DNA of 64,000 nt from CAVVEQ01 sp963806635. GTDB lineage: Bacteria > Chloroflexota > Anaerolineae > Anaerolineales > Anaerolineaceae. The stretch is from positions 124,001 to 188,000 of the forward strand of contig CAWDZA010000015.1 of the NCBI GenBank assembly GCA_963806635.1, read 5' to 3'. Made by a program: the position numbers and the translations under genes. Shown in pieces: positions 9,271 to 18,817 of the stretch (positions are counted from its first letter, which is position 1; every line of letters starts with the position of its first letter). A model generated the notes under the pieces. The model saw nothing but the letters and a program-made list of their open reading frames with translations. It was not told where the DNA came from and ran no database searches.

Positions 9271-10962
9271 ATGGAAATGATCAAATCTCTCATCAAAAAT
9301 TGGCGAATTGATCGCAAGAATCTTTCGAGCGATTTTCTCTCCGCGCTCACGCTGGGGATCTCCAGTATTCCGGACAGCATGGCTTCCGCAATACTCGCCG
9401 GGATCAATCCGCTGACTGGTCTTTACACCATGATCATCGCCACTCCTATTGGTGCCCTTTTCACCAGCTCGGAGATGATGCACATTTCTACCACAAGCGC
9501 GCTCTCCCTGGCTGTCGGTAGTTCACTGGCAGGTTATTCGGGGGACGAGAAATTACAGGCAGTGTTTGTGCTAGCTTTGATGGTCGGGGTCATCCAGATC
9601 ACCCTGGGATTGTTGAAGATGGGTTTTTTGGTAAGGTTCGTGCCCTATTCGGTGATGACGGGGTTTCTCAACGGCGTGGCATTATTGATCATTCTGGGTC
9701 AATTGGAGGATTTTACAGGCTACCGCAGCGCGTTTTCGAATCGGGTCGTTCGGGCATTTGATACATTATTGAATATCAACCAGATCGTGCTTCCCACCCT
9801 GATCGTGGGGTTGGTGACGATTGGTCTCATTGTTCTGTTTAGCCGGATCAAGAAACTGGAAAAGTTTTCACTCATCCTGCCGATGGTGATCGCTTCCGTG
9901 ATCGCAGCTTTCCCAGCATTTAGCAGGGTAATCCTGGTTGGGGACGTCACCGAGGTCCCGAACGCGTTACCGAATTTTCATTTTCCGCAATTGAGCCTGA
10001 TCCTTCCCTTGATCATCCCGGCATTCGCACTCAGCATTATCGGTTTAGTTCAGGGTGCAGGTATCAGCCAGGGGTATCCCAACCCGGATGGTAAGTTCCC
10101 GGATCCTTCCGGAGATTTTTTTGGACAGGGTATGGCGAACCTTGCCACCAGTTTCTTCAGTGGAATGCCCGCTGGAGGGTCGCTTTCCGGAACTGCCATG
10201 GTGGTTCAAGCCGGGGCAAAATCACGTTGGGCAAATTTCATGGTTGGCGTACTCATTGCGATTATTCTCATCCTTTTCGCGAGCATTGTGGAATTAATCG
10301 CCATGCCCGCCCTGGCTGGACTGCTGATCGTGATCGGTTTTCGCACCATTAATCCGACAGCGATCACAAAGGTATGGAATACGGGGATGATCCCGCGGGT
10401 TGTGATGCTCATCACCTTCGTGGGTACGCTGATCATGCCGCTGCAGTTTGCCGTGCTCCTCGGGGTTGCAATTTCCATCCTACTGCTGGTTTTCCAGCAG
10501 GCAAACCGCATCAAATTGGTGGAGCTGGTACCAGGGAAGAATGGCTTCCCGATCGAGCAACCAGCACCCAAGAAACTTCCCAGCCACAAAGTGACGGTTC
10601 TGCAGCCATATGGAAGCCTATTTTACGCTGCCGCGAAAACTTTCGAAGAGAACCTTCCCGCGGCGGATAAGGCCAAAGAGGCTGTGGTGATCTTCGTTCT
10701 GCGAGGGTATGACGATTTTGGCAGCACCATGATCGGCGTGATGGACCGCTATGTGCAGGTAATCATGCAAAATGGCGGGATCGTAAAACTGGCTGGGGTG
10801 AGCGAGGCGGTTCTGGCGCAATTGGAACGAACCGGGTTGGTTGCGCTGCTCGGGCGGGAAAATATCTATGTCGCTCAACGCCAATGGGGGGCCGCCACCA
10901 CCAAAGCTTATGAAGATGCCCAGGTGTGGCTGGAAGGCGTAACCCAATCAAATAGGAAATAG
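9271..10962 (+). CDS. SulP-family anion permease with STAS domain
   Basis: A 563-residue inner-membrane transporter of the SulP (SLC26) family, which moves sulfate, bicarbonate or other anions, often with Na+ or H+. About ten or more hydrophobic segments span residues 20-410, including the family-typical early GISSIPDSMASAILAGINPLTGLYT and a later GMPAGGSLSGTAMVVQAGA. The C-terminal region, about residues 440-560, fits a cytoplasmic STAS domain (VLRGYDDFGSTMIGVMDRYV). There is no neighbouring carbonic anhydrase or sulfate-assimilation gene, so the substrate stays open. It stands alone on the plus strand. Confidence 0.85.
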   Translation: MEMIKSLIKNWRIDRKNLSSDFLSALTLGISSIPDSMASAILAGINPLTGLYTMIIATPIGALFTSSEMMHISTTSALSLAVGSSLAGYSGDEKLQAVFVLALMVGVIQITLGLLKMGFLVRFVPYSVMTGFLNGVALLIILGQLEDFTGYRSAFSNRVVRAFDTLLNINQIVLPTLIVGLVTIGLIVLFSRIKKLEKFSLILPMVIASVIAAFPAFSRVILVGDVTEVPNALPNFHFPQLSLILPLIIPAFALSIIGLVQGAGISQGYPNPDGKFPDPSGDFFGQGMANLATSFFSGMPAGGSLSGTAMVVQAGAKSRWANFMVGVLIAIILILFASIVELIAMPALAGLLIVIGFRTINPTAITKVWNTGMIPRVVMLITFVGTLIMPLQFAVLLGVAISILLLVFQQANRIKLVELVPGKNGFPIEQPAPKKLPSHKVTVLQPYGSLFYAAAKTFEENLPAADKAKEAVVIFVLRGYDDFGSTMIGVMDRYVQVIMQNGGIVKLAGVSEAVLAQLERTGLVALLGRENIYVAQRQWGAATTKAYEDAQVWLEGVTQSNRK

Positions 10963-11088
10963 GCGAACCTTAAGAATTAAGAAACCTTATCGAGGAAAAC
11001 AATCATCATTCGTCTTACAGCCAATTTATGAGGAAAGTCCTCGCAGTTTAACCCCTCTTCGGAAATTTATTCGTCTTATAATTTGGAT

Positions 11089-11769
11089 ATGAAAAAAATA
11101 ATTATTGGTGTGATTAATCTATTAATGGTTGCCTCGTGTGTGAGTTTACCTTTACAAAAAGCACCTGCGATTTCAACAGAATCCCCTAAAATAACCCGGA
11201 CTTCACAGCCATCCATAACGGCATCACCCAGTTTAACCCAGCCAACTCCGGATTTCGCAAATTGCAAACCGAGTCTGTACACCGTTCCAACCCTTCCGGA
11301 TGTAATTCCAAAGTGGAACGAGCTGGACGAGAGCATCGGGTTACATGTAACCGGAAAGTATCAGGTCATAGATCCTGCCTCCTACCGGTTGAAAGTCAGC
11401 GGGAAGGTGGCTAATTCGCTGGAGCTCACTTATGACCAAATTCGCTGCCTTGCCGGGGCGAAAGCCTCGCCCAGATTGATCTGCCCAGGTGTTTTTGTAG
11501 ATAATGCAAGCTGGACGGGAGTACCTTTGAAAACGATTTTGGACCTCGCCGGTGTGCAGGTGGGTGCAGAGGAATTGGTGCTAGTCAGCGCGGATGGATT
11601 TCGGACAACCGTGTCTCTCAAAGATGCGCTTGCCCGAGATAGTCTTCTGGCGTATGAAGTCAACGGTCAGGTCTTGCCCATCCTGCATGGATTTCCGATC
11701 AGAGCCGTGTTTCCGGATATGGAGGGCAACAAATGGATCAAATGGCTGGTTGAAATTCAGGTGAAATAG
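11089..11769 (+). CDS. Lipoprotein with oxidoreductase molybdopterin-binding-like domain
   Basis: A 226-residue predicted lipoprotein (lipobox VASC at about residue 17), with a Ser/Thr/Pro-rich spacer to about residue 60 and then a domain like the molybdopterin-binding part of sulfite oxidase and YedY: YRLKVSGKV, LICPGVFVDNASWTGVPLK, LDLAGVQVGAEELV, LLAYEVNGQVLPILHGFPIR and KWIKWLVEIQ. The cysteine in LICPG is near, but not clearly equal to, the molybdenum-ligand cysteine. The open frame begins at TTG 11083; ATG 11089 gives a normal signal peptide and is used. Its relative at 3833-4330 is shorter. Confidence 0.7.
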   Translation: MKKIIIGVINLLMVASCVSLPLQKAPAISTESPKITRTSQPSITASPSLTQPTPDFANCKPSLYTVPTLPDVIPKWNELDESIGLHVTGKYQVIDPASYRLKVSGKVANSLELTYDQIRCLAGAKASPRLICPGVFVDNASWTGVPLKTILDLAGVQVGAEELVLVSADGFRTTVSLKDALARDSLLAYEVNGQVLPILHGFPIRAVFPDMEGNKWIKWLVEIQVK

Positions 11770-11839
11770 GATAAAAAAAATAACGCCCCTTTCGAAGCAT
11801 CCTGCATGGGCGGCGCGGCTCGAATATTAAATAAAAGAG

Positions 11840-11913
11840 CGCCCCCGCAGGGATTTGAACCCTGAACCTACTGATTCGAAGTCAGGCACTCTATCCAATT
11901 GAGCTACGGGGGC
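11840..11913 (-). tRNA. tRNA-Arg (anticodon TCG)
   Basis: A complete cloverleaf on the minus strand: 7-bp acceptor stem GCCCCCG/CGGGGGC, a D-arm, the anticodon loop CTTCGAA (anticodon TCG, reading CGN arginine codons), and a T-arm CAGGG-TTCAAAT-CCCTG. The discriminator base is G and CCA is not encoded. It lies between a plus-strand lipoprotein gene and the nucleoside transporter operon. Confidence 0.95.
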
Positions 11914-11936
11914 GGACGAGGACATTATACTCCAAC

Positions 11937-11970
11937 AAAAGCCGCGGGCGATTTCGCCCGCGGCTTTTGT
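11937..11970 (-). terminator. Terminator of the nucleoside ABC operon
   Basis: A strong 14-bp stem (11937-11950 with 11955-11968) with a 4-base loop and flanking A and T runs lies immediately past the permease stop at 11985 on the minus strand. It can act on both strands and insulates the operon from tRNA-Arg. Confidence 0.85.
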
Positions 11971-11984
11971 TAATACGAGATATG

Positions 11985-13256
11985 CTACTCTTTTATGTAT
12001 GGTTCGCCATCCGCAGCCGGTGGCAAAGATCTACCGACCACACCTGCCAGCACGATCAGGGTAATGATATAAGGAGCCATGAGCAGGAATTCCGAGGGAA
12101 TTGGAACGGAAAGGATCTGCATTTTTACCTGCAGAGAATCGGCAAAACCAAAAATTAAAGAAGAGAAGAAGGCACCGATCGGCGTCCACTTGCCGAAGAT
12201 CATGGCTGCCAAACCGATGAAACCCTTTCCGGCAGTCATATTCTGGTCAAAGCGGCCGATGGTTCCCAAAGTGAAGTAGGCGCCGCCGACCCCGGCGATC
12301 ATACCGCCCAAGATCACATTCACATACCGAATCAGGTAAACGTTGATTCCCAGGGTATCCGCAGCCTTTGGGTGCTCTCCCACCGCGCGGGTGCGCAAGC
12401 CCCAGGGAGTATAAAAGAGCATAAATTGCATGGCGAATACCAGGATCAGCATCAGGTACACGATCAGATTATTCTCAAAGAAGATCGGCCCGAGGATCGG
12501 GATCCTGGAGAGGACAGGGATGGGAATGACAGGGAATGTGCCAGAATTATTCAGGGTATCGCTAAATGGTTCAAGAAATTTTGATTGAAAGAAACTAGTC
12601 AGTCCAACTCCGAGGATGTTGATCGCGACACCGCTGACGATTTGGTTGACCCGGAAGCGGATGCACAGCACCGCGTGCAGGCTGGCAAAAAGGCCGCCGG
12701 TGAGGATGGCCACGATAAGCCCAACATAGAGATTATGGGAAAGAGTGGCAGCGATCACAGCCGTTTGCGCGGAAAAAAGCAGCATGCCCTCAATACCGAT
12801 ATTCACAACCCCTGAGCGTTCGCTGATCACACCCACCAGTGCAGCCAGTGCGATGGGAGTGGCGCGAATCAGTGTACTGGATAACATCCCCTCCAGGTTG
12901 AATTCCCGCCCAGCCGCACCCCAGATCAGGAAAGCCGCCACCAGACAAAAGCCCAGCACTCCGGCCAGCACACCGGTGGACCGAATACCTACAGCAAGTT
13001 GGTACGCGCCGATACAGATCAGGATGAGTGCCAGGACATAGATGGTTATCTGGGAAGGAACGGTGATCGATGGGATTAGAATCGCGTTTGTGTGCACCAG
13101 GTTCAGGTTAAGCGTTGTCGTATCCACAGACTTAACCGGGAGACCAAACACAGAAAACATGAAGAGCCCGACGAATATTAGAAGCACACCCCATACGATG
13201 CGCGGGCGCGAGCTGCCAATTTTTTGGGGAGGGGCTGAGACAGCGGATTTAGCCAT
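11985..13256 (-). CDS. Nucleoside/simple-sugar ABC transporter permease (NupQ-like)
   Basis: A 423-residue multi-pass permease of the BPD_transp_2 family, the second permease of BMP-type importers such as B. subtilis NupNOPQ. About ten hydrophobic segments are visible. Characteristic stretches are GVISERSGVVNIGIEGMLLF, the cytoplasmic GVAINILGVGLT, and TRAVGEHPKAADTLGIN, which contacts the ATPase. A GAGGAAG site precedes the ATG. It is last in the operon 17441-11985 and is followed by a strong terminator. Family and position are firm; nucleoside rather than sugar specificity is inferred from the BMP binding protein. Confidence 0.88.
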   Translation of the reverse strand: MAKSAVSAPPQKIGSSRPRIVWGVLLIFVGLFMFSVFGLPVKSVDTTTLNLNLVHTNAILIPSITVPSQITIYVLALILICIGAYQLAVGIRSTGVLAGVLGFCLVAAFLIWGAAGREFNLEGMLSSTLIRATPIALAALVGVISERSGVVNIGIEGMLLFSAQTAVIAATLSHNLYVGLIVAILTGGLFASLHAVLCIRFRVNQIVSGVAINILGVGLTSFFQSKFLEPFSDTLNNSGTFPVIPIPVLSRIPILGPIFFENNLIVYLMLILVFAMQFMLFYTPWGLRTRAVGEHPKAADTLGINVYLIRYVNVILGGMIAGVGGAYFTLGTIGRFDQNMTAGKGFIGLAAMIFGKWTPIGAFFSSLIFGFADSLQVKMQILSVPIPSEFLLMAPYIITLIVLAGVVGRSLPPAADGEPYIKE

Positions 13257-13302
13257 TGCTTCCTCGTGAGAAATTAAGGGAGTAAATGTGAGCGTTCATT
13301 AT

Positions 13303-14589
13303 CTATTTCCATCCTCTGGCGTGCACAACTTCCTCTTTACGCACAGCGCCAACCCGGTAGATCGCGCGGATGATGATGGGCGCAGCGATGAAGACGATCA
13401 CCAGGCCCTGGATGACCGAGATGATATCGATGGGGACGCCAGCCAGTGATTGCATGGAGGTGGCTCCACCACGCAGGATCCCAAAGAGAAGGGCAGCCAA
13501 CACCACCCCCAACGGATGGCTATTACCGATCAAAGCCAGCGCGATCGCGTCAAAGCCGAAGCCGGCGGAAAAACCCTGACCCACCCAGTGATCCGTCCCC
13601 AAAACCTGAACCGCTCCACCCAGCCCTGCCAGGGCGCCGCTGACAACCATGATGAGAATGATATTGTTTGAAATGTTCATACCGGCGTATTTTGCGGCAG
13701 AGGGGTTTGCCCCAACAGAGCGGATCTCGTACCCCACGGTGGTTTTGAATAATAACCACCATACAAAAAATGCGATACCGAGAGCCAGGAAGAATCCCCA
13801 GTTGAACCGCAGGGGATCCGGGAAAAACCTTGGCAACATGGCAGATTCCTCAATGACCGGGGTGAGAGGACGGTAACCGGTTGCTTTCATGGGTCCCTTG
13901 AGCAGCCAATCGCTCAAACGGAAAGCGATCCAATTCATCATGATGGTTGTGACCACTTCGTGCGCACCGGTTCTAGCCTTTAAAAAACCTGGCAGGAATG
14001 CCCAGGCGCCCCCGGCAATGGCTCCGCCAAGCAGGGCAAGCGGAAGATGAATGACAGGCGAAACCCCCTTTAATGAATAACCTACAAAGGCTGAACCGAG
14101 AGCGCCCATGAAAAACTGTCCCTCAGCTCCGATGTTGAACAGCCCGCCGCGGAAGCCAAACGCCACAGCCAGGCCAGTCAGGATATATGGGGAGGAAGCC
14201 ACCAGGCTTTCAGTAAAGGGATAGATCGCCTTATAGAGCGGGGATACATCACCAGATGCAAAATAGATCTTAACTGCAGCGATGAAGGCGGGCAGACTTC
14301 CAAGAGAGCCAGCAAAGAGAGCACCGTATGCTTTGACAATTGCCTGCCAGCTCACAACCAGCGCGGCGATTGGATCTTGAAAGAAACGCTGATAATAGGG
14401 AAGCACTTTCAGATCGGTGAAAACAATGAAGAAGGCACCGATGATCAGACCGGTAAGCACTGCCAGCGCCGGAATGAGGAAGGATTGGTAATTATAAGAG
14501 CGGGGGGCTTTTTGATGAATGTCCGGTGTTGATTCAGGCTTCTCGATAACCGCGCTCGGGGTATTATTCTTGTCCTTTTTCAATGTCAA
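13303..14589 (-). CDS. Nucleoside/simple-sugar ABC transporter permease (NupP-like)
   Basis: A 428-residue permease, first of two in a BMP-type importer. After a charged N-terminus of about 30 residues come roughly ten membrane helices; diagnostic blocks are AFGFRGGLFNIGAEGQFFMGAL, TGAHEVVTTIMMNWIA and IRSVGANPSAAKYAGMN. The start is a TTG: 14589 is the longest frame, but an AGGAGGA site is better spaced for a second TTG two codons later (14583). It begins 5 bases after the ATPase stop, so translation is probably coupled. Confidence 0.87.
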   Translation of the reverse strand: MTLKKDKNNTPSAVIEKPESTPDIHQKAPRSYNYQSFLIPALAVLTGLIIGAFFIVFTDLKVLPYYQRFFQDPIAALVVSWQAIVKAYGALFAGSLGSLPAFIAAVKIYFASGDVSPLYKAIYPFTESLVASSPYILTGLAVAFGFRGGLFNIGAEGQFFMGALGSAFVGYSLKGVSPVIHLPLALLGGAIAGGAWAFLPGFLKARTGAHEVVTTIMMNWIAFRLSDWLLKGPMKATGYRPLTPVIEESAMLPRFFPDPLRFNWGFFLALGIAFFVWWLLFKTTVGYEIRSVGANPSAAKYAGMNISNNIILIMVVSGALAGLGGAVQVLGTDHWVGQGFSAGFGFDAIALALIGNSHPLGVVLAALLFGILRGGATSMQSLAGVPIDIISVIQGLVIVFIAAPIIIRAIYRVGAVRKEEVVHARGWK

Positions 14590-14594
14590 TCCTC

Positions 14595-16166
14595 CTAGAA
14601 TACCCGTTCCACTTCCACTTTTGCAGCCATGCGGGGAGTTGTGGCAAGCGCTTCTTCAACCGAAACCCCGGCCATGAGCAAACCCAGATATTGACGGTTC
14701 ACCCCTTTGCCGGGCACAACATCCACAATGTGCCCTTTGTACATCACTGCAATCCGGTCGGATAGGGCGATGATCTCATCCAGTTCAGGTGATACAAGAA
14801 GGACCGCGGTGCCTTCATCGCGTTTTTTTACGATTTGTTTGTGGATGTATTCAATCGAACCAACATCCAGACCGCGGGTTGGCTGGGAGGCGATCACAAG
14901 TCTGGTGGGACGGGAGAGCTCACGGGCGATGATAACTTTTTGTTGATTGCCGCCAGAAAGTGTTGAGGCATTTACGTAAACATTCGGTGTGCGAACACTG
15001 TATTGGTCAACGAGTTCCTCGGCAGTGCTAATGATCGTTTTCTCCTGGAGGACTCCCCGAGCCGAGAATGGCGGGAGGTAGTATGTGCAAAGAACAAGAT
15101 TGTCATAGACCGGGAAAGAGAGAATCAGGCCATGTTTCTGCCGGTCTTCGGGAACATGCGCGACCCCTTTTTCAAGGATCTTTCGCGGAGTGGGTTTCTT
15201 AAGAGTTTCCCCGAATATTTTGATCTCCCCTGCTTCAGGTTTGGAGAGTCCGGTCAAGGCATAGACCAATTCGGTTTGCCCATTTCCCTGAACCCCGGCG
15301 ATCCCGAGGATTTCCCCCAGGTGTACATCCAGCGAGAGGCCGTTAACAGTCAGGTTATCCCTTTCATCGCGAACATAAAGGTCATTAACTTCAAGTGCCA
15401 CATCCCCTGGTTTGGCTTCCGTTTTCTCAACGGTCAGGTTTACATCTCTTCCGACCATCATGGCCGCCAGTTTTTCCGGGTTGGTTTCTTTGGGGTTAAC
15501 CGTTCCAACCGATCTCCCCTGCCGCAGAACGGTAATGCGGTCGGCGATTTCCATGACTTCCTTCAATTTATGGGTAATGAAAATGACCGATATCCCCTTA
15601 TCGATCAGGGAATGGATCACCTGGAAAAGTCCTTCCACCTCCTGCGGGGTGAGGACTGCGGTGGGTTCATCCAGGATAAGGATTTCCGCATGGCGGAAAA
15701 GAACCTTGATGATCTCCACACGCTGCTGGGTTCCCACCGGGATATCTTTGATATACGCGGTTGGGTCAACTTCCAACCCGTATTGATCCGAAATTTCGAG
15801 GATGCGCTTTTCGACTGATTTCTTATCCAGAACCATCCCAGCCCGGGTCTGTTCCACGCCCAGCATCACGTTCTCGGTGACGGTCATGACCGGGATAAGC
15901 ATGAAGTGCTGGTGCACCATGCCGATCCCCTGCGCGATGGCATCTGTTGGACCCTTAATCGCCACTTCCTTGCCATTGATCCGGATGGTTCCCTCGTCGG
16001 GTTTGTAAAGACCATAGAGGATGTTCATCAGGGTGGTTTTACCGGCACCGTTTTCCCCCAGGAGCGCCAGAATTTCACCCTTGTTCAGGGTGATATCAAT
16101 ATGATCATTTGCAAGTACTCCGGGGAAACGTTTGGTAATTCCGCTAAGTTCCAATACTTTAGGCAT
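14595..16166 (-). CDS. Nucleoside/simple-sugar ABC transporter ATPase (NupO-like)
   Basis: A 523-residue cytoplasmic ATPase with two ABC domains in tandem, as in RbsA, MglA and NupO. In the first half are Walker A GENGAGKTTL, the motif GTQQRVEIIKVL in place of a strict LSGGQ, and Walker B ILILDEPTAVLT. In the second half Walker A is degenerate (GVQGNGQTEL), while LSGGNQQKVIIAREL and LVIASQPTRGLDVG are typical; such asymmetry is normal for the class. The frame opens at TTG 16172, but ATG 16166 is better spaced from GGAG. Downstream permeases follow within 5-50 bases. Confidence 0.9.
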   Translation of the reverse strand: MPKVLELSGITKRFPGVLANDHIDITLNKGEILALLGENGAGKTTLMNILYGLYKPDEGTIRINGKEVAIKGPTDAIAQGIGMVHQHFMLIPVMTVTENVMLGVEQTRAGMVLDKKSVEKRILEISDQYGLEVDPTAYIKDIPVGTQQRVEIIKVLFRHAEILILDEPTAVLTPQEVEGLFQVIHSLIDKGISVIFITHKLKEVMEIADRITVLRQGRSVGTVNPKETNPEKLAAMMVGRDVNLTVEKTEAKPGDVALEVNDLYVRDERDNLTVNGLSLDVHLGEILGIAGVQGNGQTELVYALTGLSKPEAGEIKIFGETLKKPTPRKILEKGVAHVPEDRQKHGLILSFPVYDNLVLCTYYLPPFSARGVLQEKTIISTAEELVDQYSVRTPNVYVNASTLSGGNQQKVIIARELSRPTRLVIASQPTRGLDVGSIEYIHKQIVKKRDEGTAVLLVSPELDEIIALSDRIAVMYKGHIVDVVPGKGVNRQYLGLLMAGVSVEEALATTPRMAAKVEVERVF

Positions 16167-16223
16167 CAGCAACTCCGTAAAAAGTGATCAGCAGAACTGA
16201 ATAATATTGTATCAGATAACGCA

Positions 16224-16249
16224 AGAGAGCCAGCAGAAGCTGGCTCTCT
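16224..16249. other. Stable stem-loop between binding protein and ATPase genes
   Basis: An 11-bp perfect inverted repeat (16224-16234 with 16239-16249) with a 4-base loop lies 23 bases beyond the binding-protein stop. On the minus strand it has no T-run, so it is unlikely to be a full terminator. Such hairpins commonly protect binding-protein mRNA so that it exceeds transporter mRNA; that role is inferred here. Confidence 0.6.
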
Positions 16250-16271
16250 ATTTTGATACTAAATCGGTTAT

Positions 16272-17441
16272 TTACTTTGCAGGGCAGGCCAGAACGCCAT
16301 CCACGGTGATCTTGCCTGAGATGAGGTCGGCTTTTGCCTGGTCAACCTGGGCTTGTAATTCCGGGGTGACTGAGGCAGCCAGATCGTGGAGCGGGGCGAT
16401 ATCCACGCCGCCATCTTTCAGGGCGAAGTTGCTGATACCACCCTTGTAGGTGCCATCCACAACGGATTTCGCGGCATTAAGGACAGCCACATCGATCTTC
16501 TTGAGAACGCTGGTCAGGTATACCTCTTTGTATTCAGGAACGGTCTCGTACCAGTCGGCGTCCACACCGATGTATGTGCAGGTACCGGTTTCTTTGCAGT
16601 AGGCTGCGGAACCCTGTCCAATGGGGCCACCCACACCCATGAAGACGTCAGCGCCTTCCTGGGCCATAGATTCAGTGATCTTGCGGGCATCATCGGTGCT
16701 GCTGAAGTTCCCGGTGAAGGTACCGTCGTTCTTGCAGGTATCCCAGCCGAGAACTTTTACGTTCGTGCCATTCAGTTGATTGTAGTATTTAGCTCCGGCT
16801 TCCAAGCCTTTCATGAAGATGGAAACTGTCGGGAGGTTCATACCACCGTAGGTACCAAGTACTCCGGATTTGCTCGTGCCAGCAGCCAGCATGCCAGCCA
16901 GGAAGGCGGCTTCATCGGTCTGGAAGGTAAGGCCAACCACGTTCGGCAGTTCAACATCGGAGCCGCAGTCTTTTCCAACAACTGCACCCGGCCAGCAGTC
17001 GGGGAAGGCATAGTCAACGATCGCGAACTTGGTATCAGGATTCGCCTTGGCGGCAGTGGCGGTATCCACACCGAGGAGGAAACCAACAGTCGTGATCAGG
17101 GATGCCTTTTCAGTGAGGAACTGCTGGATGTTCTTGGCGTAGTCGGATTGCTGGGTGGATTCAAGGTACTTGGCTTCAATACCGAGCTCTGCCGCAGCAT
17201 CCTGGAGACCTTTCCAACCGAGAGCGTTGAAGGATTTGTCATCCACGCCACCCATATCGGTGACCTCGCCCATCAGCAGCTTGGGAGCTTCGGTCGGGGG
17301 CACAGCGGTTGGGGGAGGTGGGGGTGCTTCCGTGGGGGGAACGGGGGCTTCCGTCGGTGCCGCTGTCGGCTGAGCGCAAGCCGATAGGATCATGGAAGCC
17401 ATGATCAAGACACCTAAAACAGCAAACAACTTTTTAGACAT
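16272..17441 (-). CDS. BMP-family substrate-binding lipoprotein (NupN-like)
   Basis: A 389-residue extracytoplasmic binding protein of the basic membrane protein (Bmp/PnrA) family, which captures purine nucleosides for the ABC importer encoded downstream. It has lipobox LSAC, a Pro/Ala/Thr linker to about residue 50, then LLMGEVTDMGGVDDKSFNALG (family signature), ESTQQSDYAKNIQQF, GLTFQTDEAAFLAGMLA, FMGVGGPIGQG and YIGVDADWYE. ATG 17441 is preceded by AGGAGG at 8 bases; the longer open frame to 17513 has no such site. It is the first gene of a four-gene operon (binding protein, ATPase, two permeases). Confidence 0.88.
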   Translation of the reverse strand: MSKKLFAVLGVLIMASMILSACAQPTAAPTEAPVPPTEAPPPPPTAVPPTEAPKLLMGEVTDMGGVDDKSFNALGWKGLQDAAAELGIEAKYLESTQQSDYAKNIQQFLTEKASLITTVGFLLGVDTATAAKANPDTKFAIVDYAFPDCWPGAVVGKDCGSDVELPNVVGLTFQTDEAAFLAGMLAAGTSKSGVLGTYGGMNLPTVSIFMKGLEAGAKYYNQLNGTNVKVLGWDTCKNDGTFTGNFSSTDDARKITESMAQEGADVFMGVGGPIGQGSAAYCKETGTCTYIGVDADWYETVPEYKEVYLTSVLKKIDVAVLNAAKSVVDGTYKGGISNFALKDGGVDIAPLHDLAASVTPELQAQVDQAKADLISGKITVDGVLACPAK

Positions 17442-17560
17442 CGGTTTCTCCTCCTGAGAAAATAGTGGGTTTTTGCCAGGGATTAATCCATTTTGGATAT
17501 TCCCCATGCACAAATCAGTATAGCGTTAATTCGAGTTATATGCAACTTTTTTTAAGGAAA

Positions 17561-18817
17561 TCATCCTTCAATGGTCTTTTTTGGCTCACCGCGCTTCACC
17601 CCAAGCATGGCCAACAAAGCGAACAAAAGGAAGAAAGGCGATGCCAACATCAACATCCGGTATTGTTCTCCGCTGGCTTGAATGATTCCGCCATACAGAA
17701 TGGGACCCAGAATGGCAGCCAGGGTGGAAAATAAGTAATACAAGCCGGTGTAGGTACCAATGTGGGCGGCATCGGTCATATCCACAACCATGGGAAGGGA
17801 ATTGATGTTGATCAACGCCCAGGCCACACCGAGAACCATCATGATATAGCTGAGGGTATAGATCGGTCCGACCAGCGGGAGTGTGTTATTTAAAGTTGCC
17901 AGGGTTTGAGGAGGGATAAGATAAATGGCTGCCACGCAGACCATCATCAAAATGAGCCCAGCCAGGATGGTTTTTTTGCGGCCCACCGCAGAACCGATAT
18001 ACCCGGCAGGAATGGCGAATATCACAAAAAAGAGCGATAGCTGGCCCATCATCCTGGCGCCGTCGGATTCCGGCAGCAGCAGGTAATTCTTGGTGAAAAG
18101 GGTGAAAAAGGCTTCGATCCCGGCATACGCCACGAACCAGAAGAAGATCGCCCCCAGAAGCCGCAGCTCGCTGCGATCCGGGGAATTCCACATGGTCTTG
18201 AGGCTGGCAATCAGGCTGGGTTTATCCTCTTCAGATGGCTCGGGCACCTTTGGCTCACGGATAAAAATAAGAACGAGAATGGCTGCCAGCACAACTAGGA
18301 TGGCGCCCATCAGAAAAGGATATTCGGGGTTCATGTCGTAAAGCTTGGCCCCGCCGATGAAGGCAATGATCGCCCCCAAGCCGCCCATCAGGTTGATGAT
18401 CCCGTTGGCCTGCGAGCGGTATTTGGATGGGGTGATATCGGGCATCAGCGCTACCACAGGCGTGCGCCAGACGGCCATGCTGAGCAGCAACGCCACAGAT
18501 GCCAGGAAAAAGGCAAACAGGCTTGCGGCGAGGGGCAGCAGGATGAACGAAACGGCAGCGATGGGCGCTCCAACCAATATGAAGGGCAGCCGGCGACCGA
18601 TCCGCGTGTGGATTCGGTCCGACCACGCGCCGACGGCTGGCTGAATGAACAGCGCGGCAATATTATCCAGAGTCATGAATACCCCGATAAAGCCTGCGGC
18701 CAACAGGAATCGATCCTGGAGGAAGATGGGAACGTAGGCGTTATACACGCTCCAAATCACGCTGACCCCGAAAAAACCAAACCCGAGCAGAAAGGTCTTT
18801 CCGATACTGAATTTCAT
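17561..18817 (-). CDS. MFS transporter, SLC45/GPH-like
   Basis: A 418-residue transporter of the major facilitator superfamily with about twelve hydrophobic segments. The loop between helices 2 and 3, GAWSDRIHTRIGRRLPFILVG, resembles sugar-proton symporters of the SLC45 and GPH groups. A charged central loop near residue 200 contains KVPEPSEEDKPS. It overlaps the trmD stop by 4 bases (ATGA at 18814-18817), so it is translated from the trmD transcript. Substrate cannot be named; sugars are the best guess. Confidence 0.8.
   Translation of the reverse strand: MKFSIGKTFLLGFGFFGVSVIWSVYNAYVPIFLQDRFLLAAGFIGVFMTLDNIAALFIQPAVGAWSDRIHTRIGRRLPFILVGAPIAAVSFILLPLAASLFAFFLASVALLLSMAVWRTPVVALMPDITPSKYRSQANGIINLMGGLGAIIAFIGGAKLYDMNPEYPFLMGAILVVLAAILVLIFIREPKVPEPSEEDKPSLIASLKTMWNSPDRSELRLLGAIFFWFVAYAGIEAFFTLFTKNYLLLPESDGARMMGQLSLFFVIFAIPAGYIGSAVGRKKTILAGLILMMVCVAAIYLIPPQTLATLNNTLPLVGPIYTLSYIMMVLGVAWALININSLPMVVDMTDAAHIGTYTGLYYLFSTLAAILGPILYGGIIQASGEQYRMLMLASPFFLLFALLAMLGVKRGEPKKTIEG

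Noticed and set aside
16224..16249. Full terminator inside the nucleoside operon
   Set aside because: There is no T-run on the minus strand, and the ATPase and permease genes downstream have no visible promoter of their own; kept as an mRNA hairpin.
15003..17387. Long plus-strand frames (15003-15818, 16386-17387) opposite the nucleoside transporter genes
   Set aside because: They are reverse shadows of the ATPase and binding-protein genes, whose motifs are clear.
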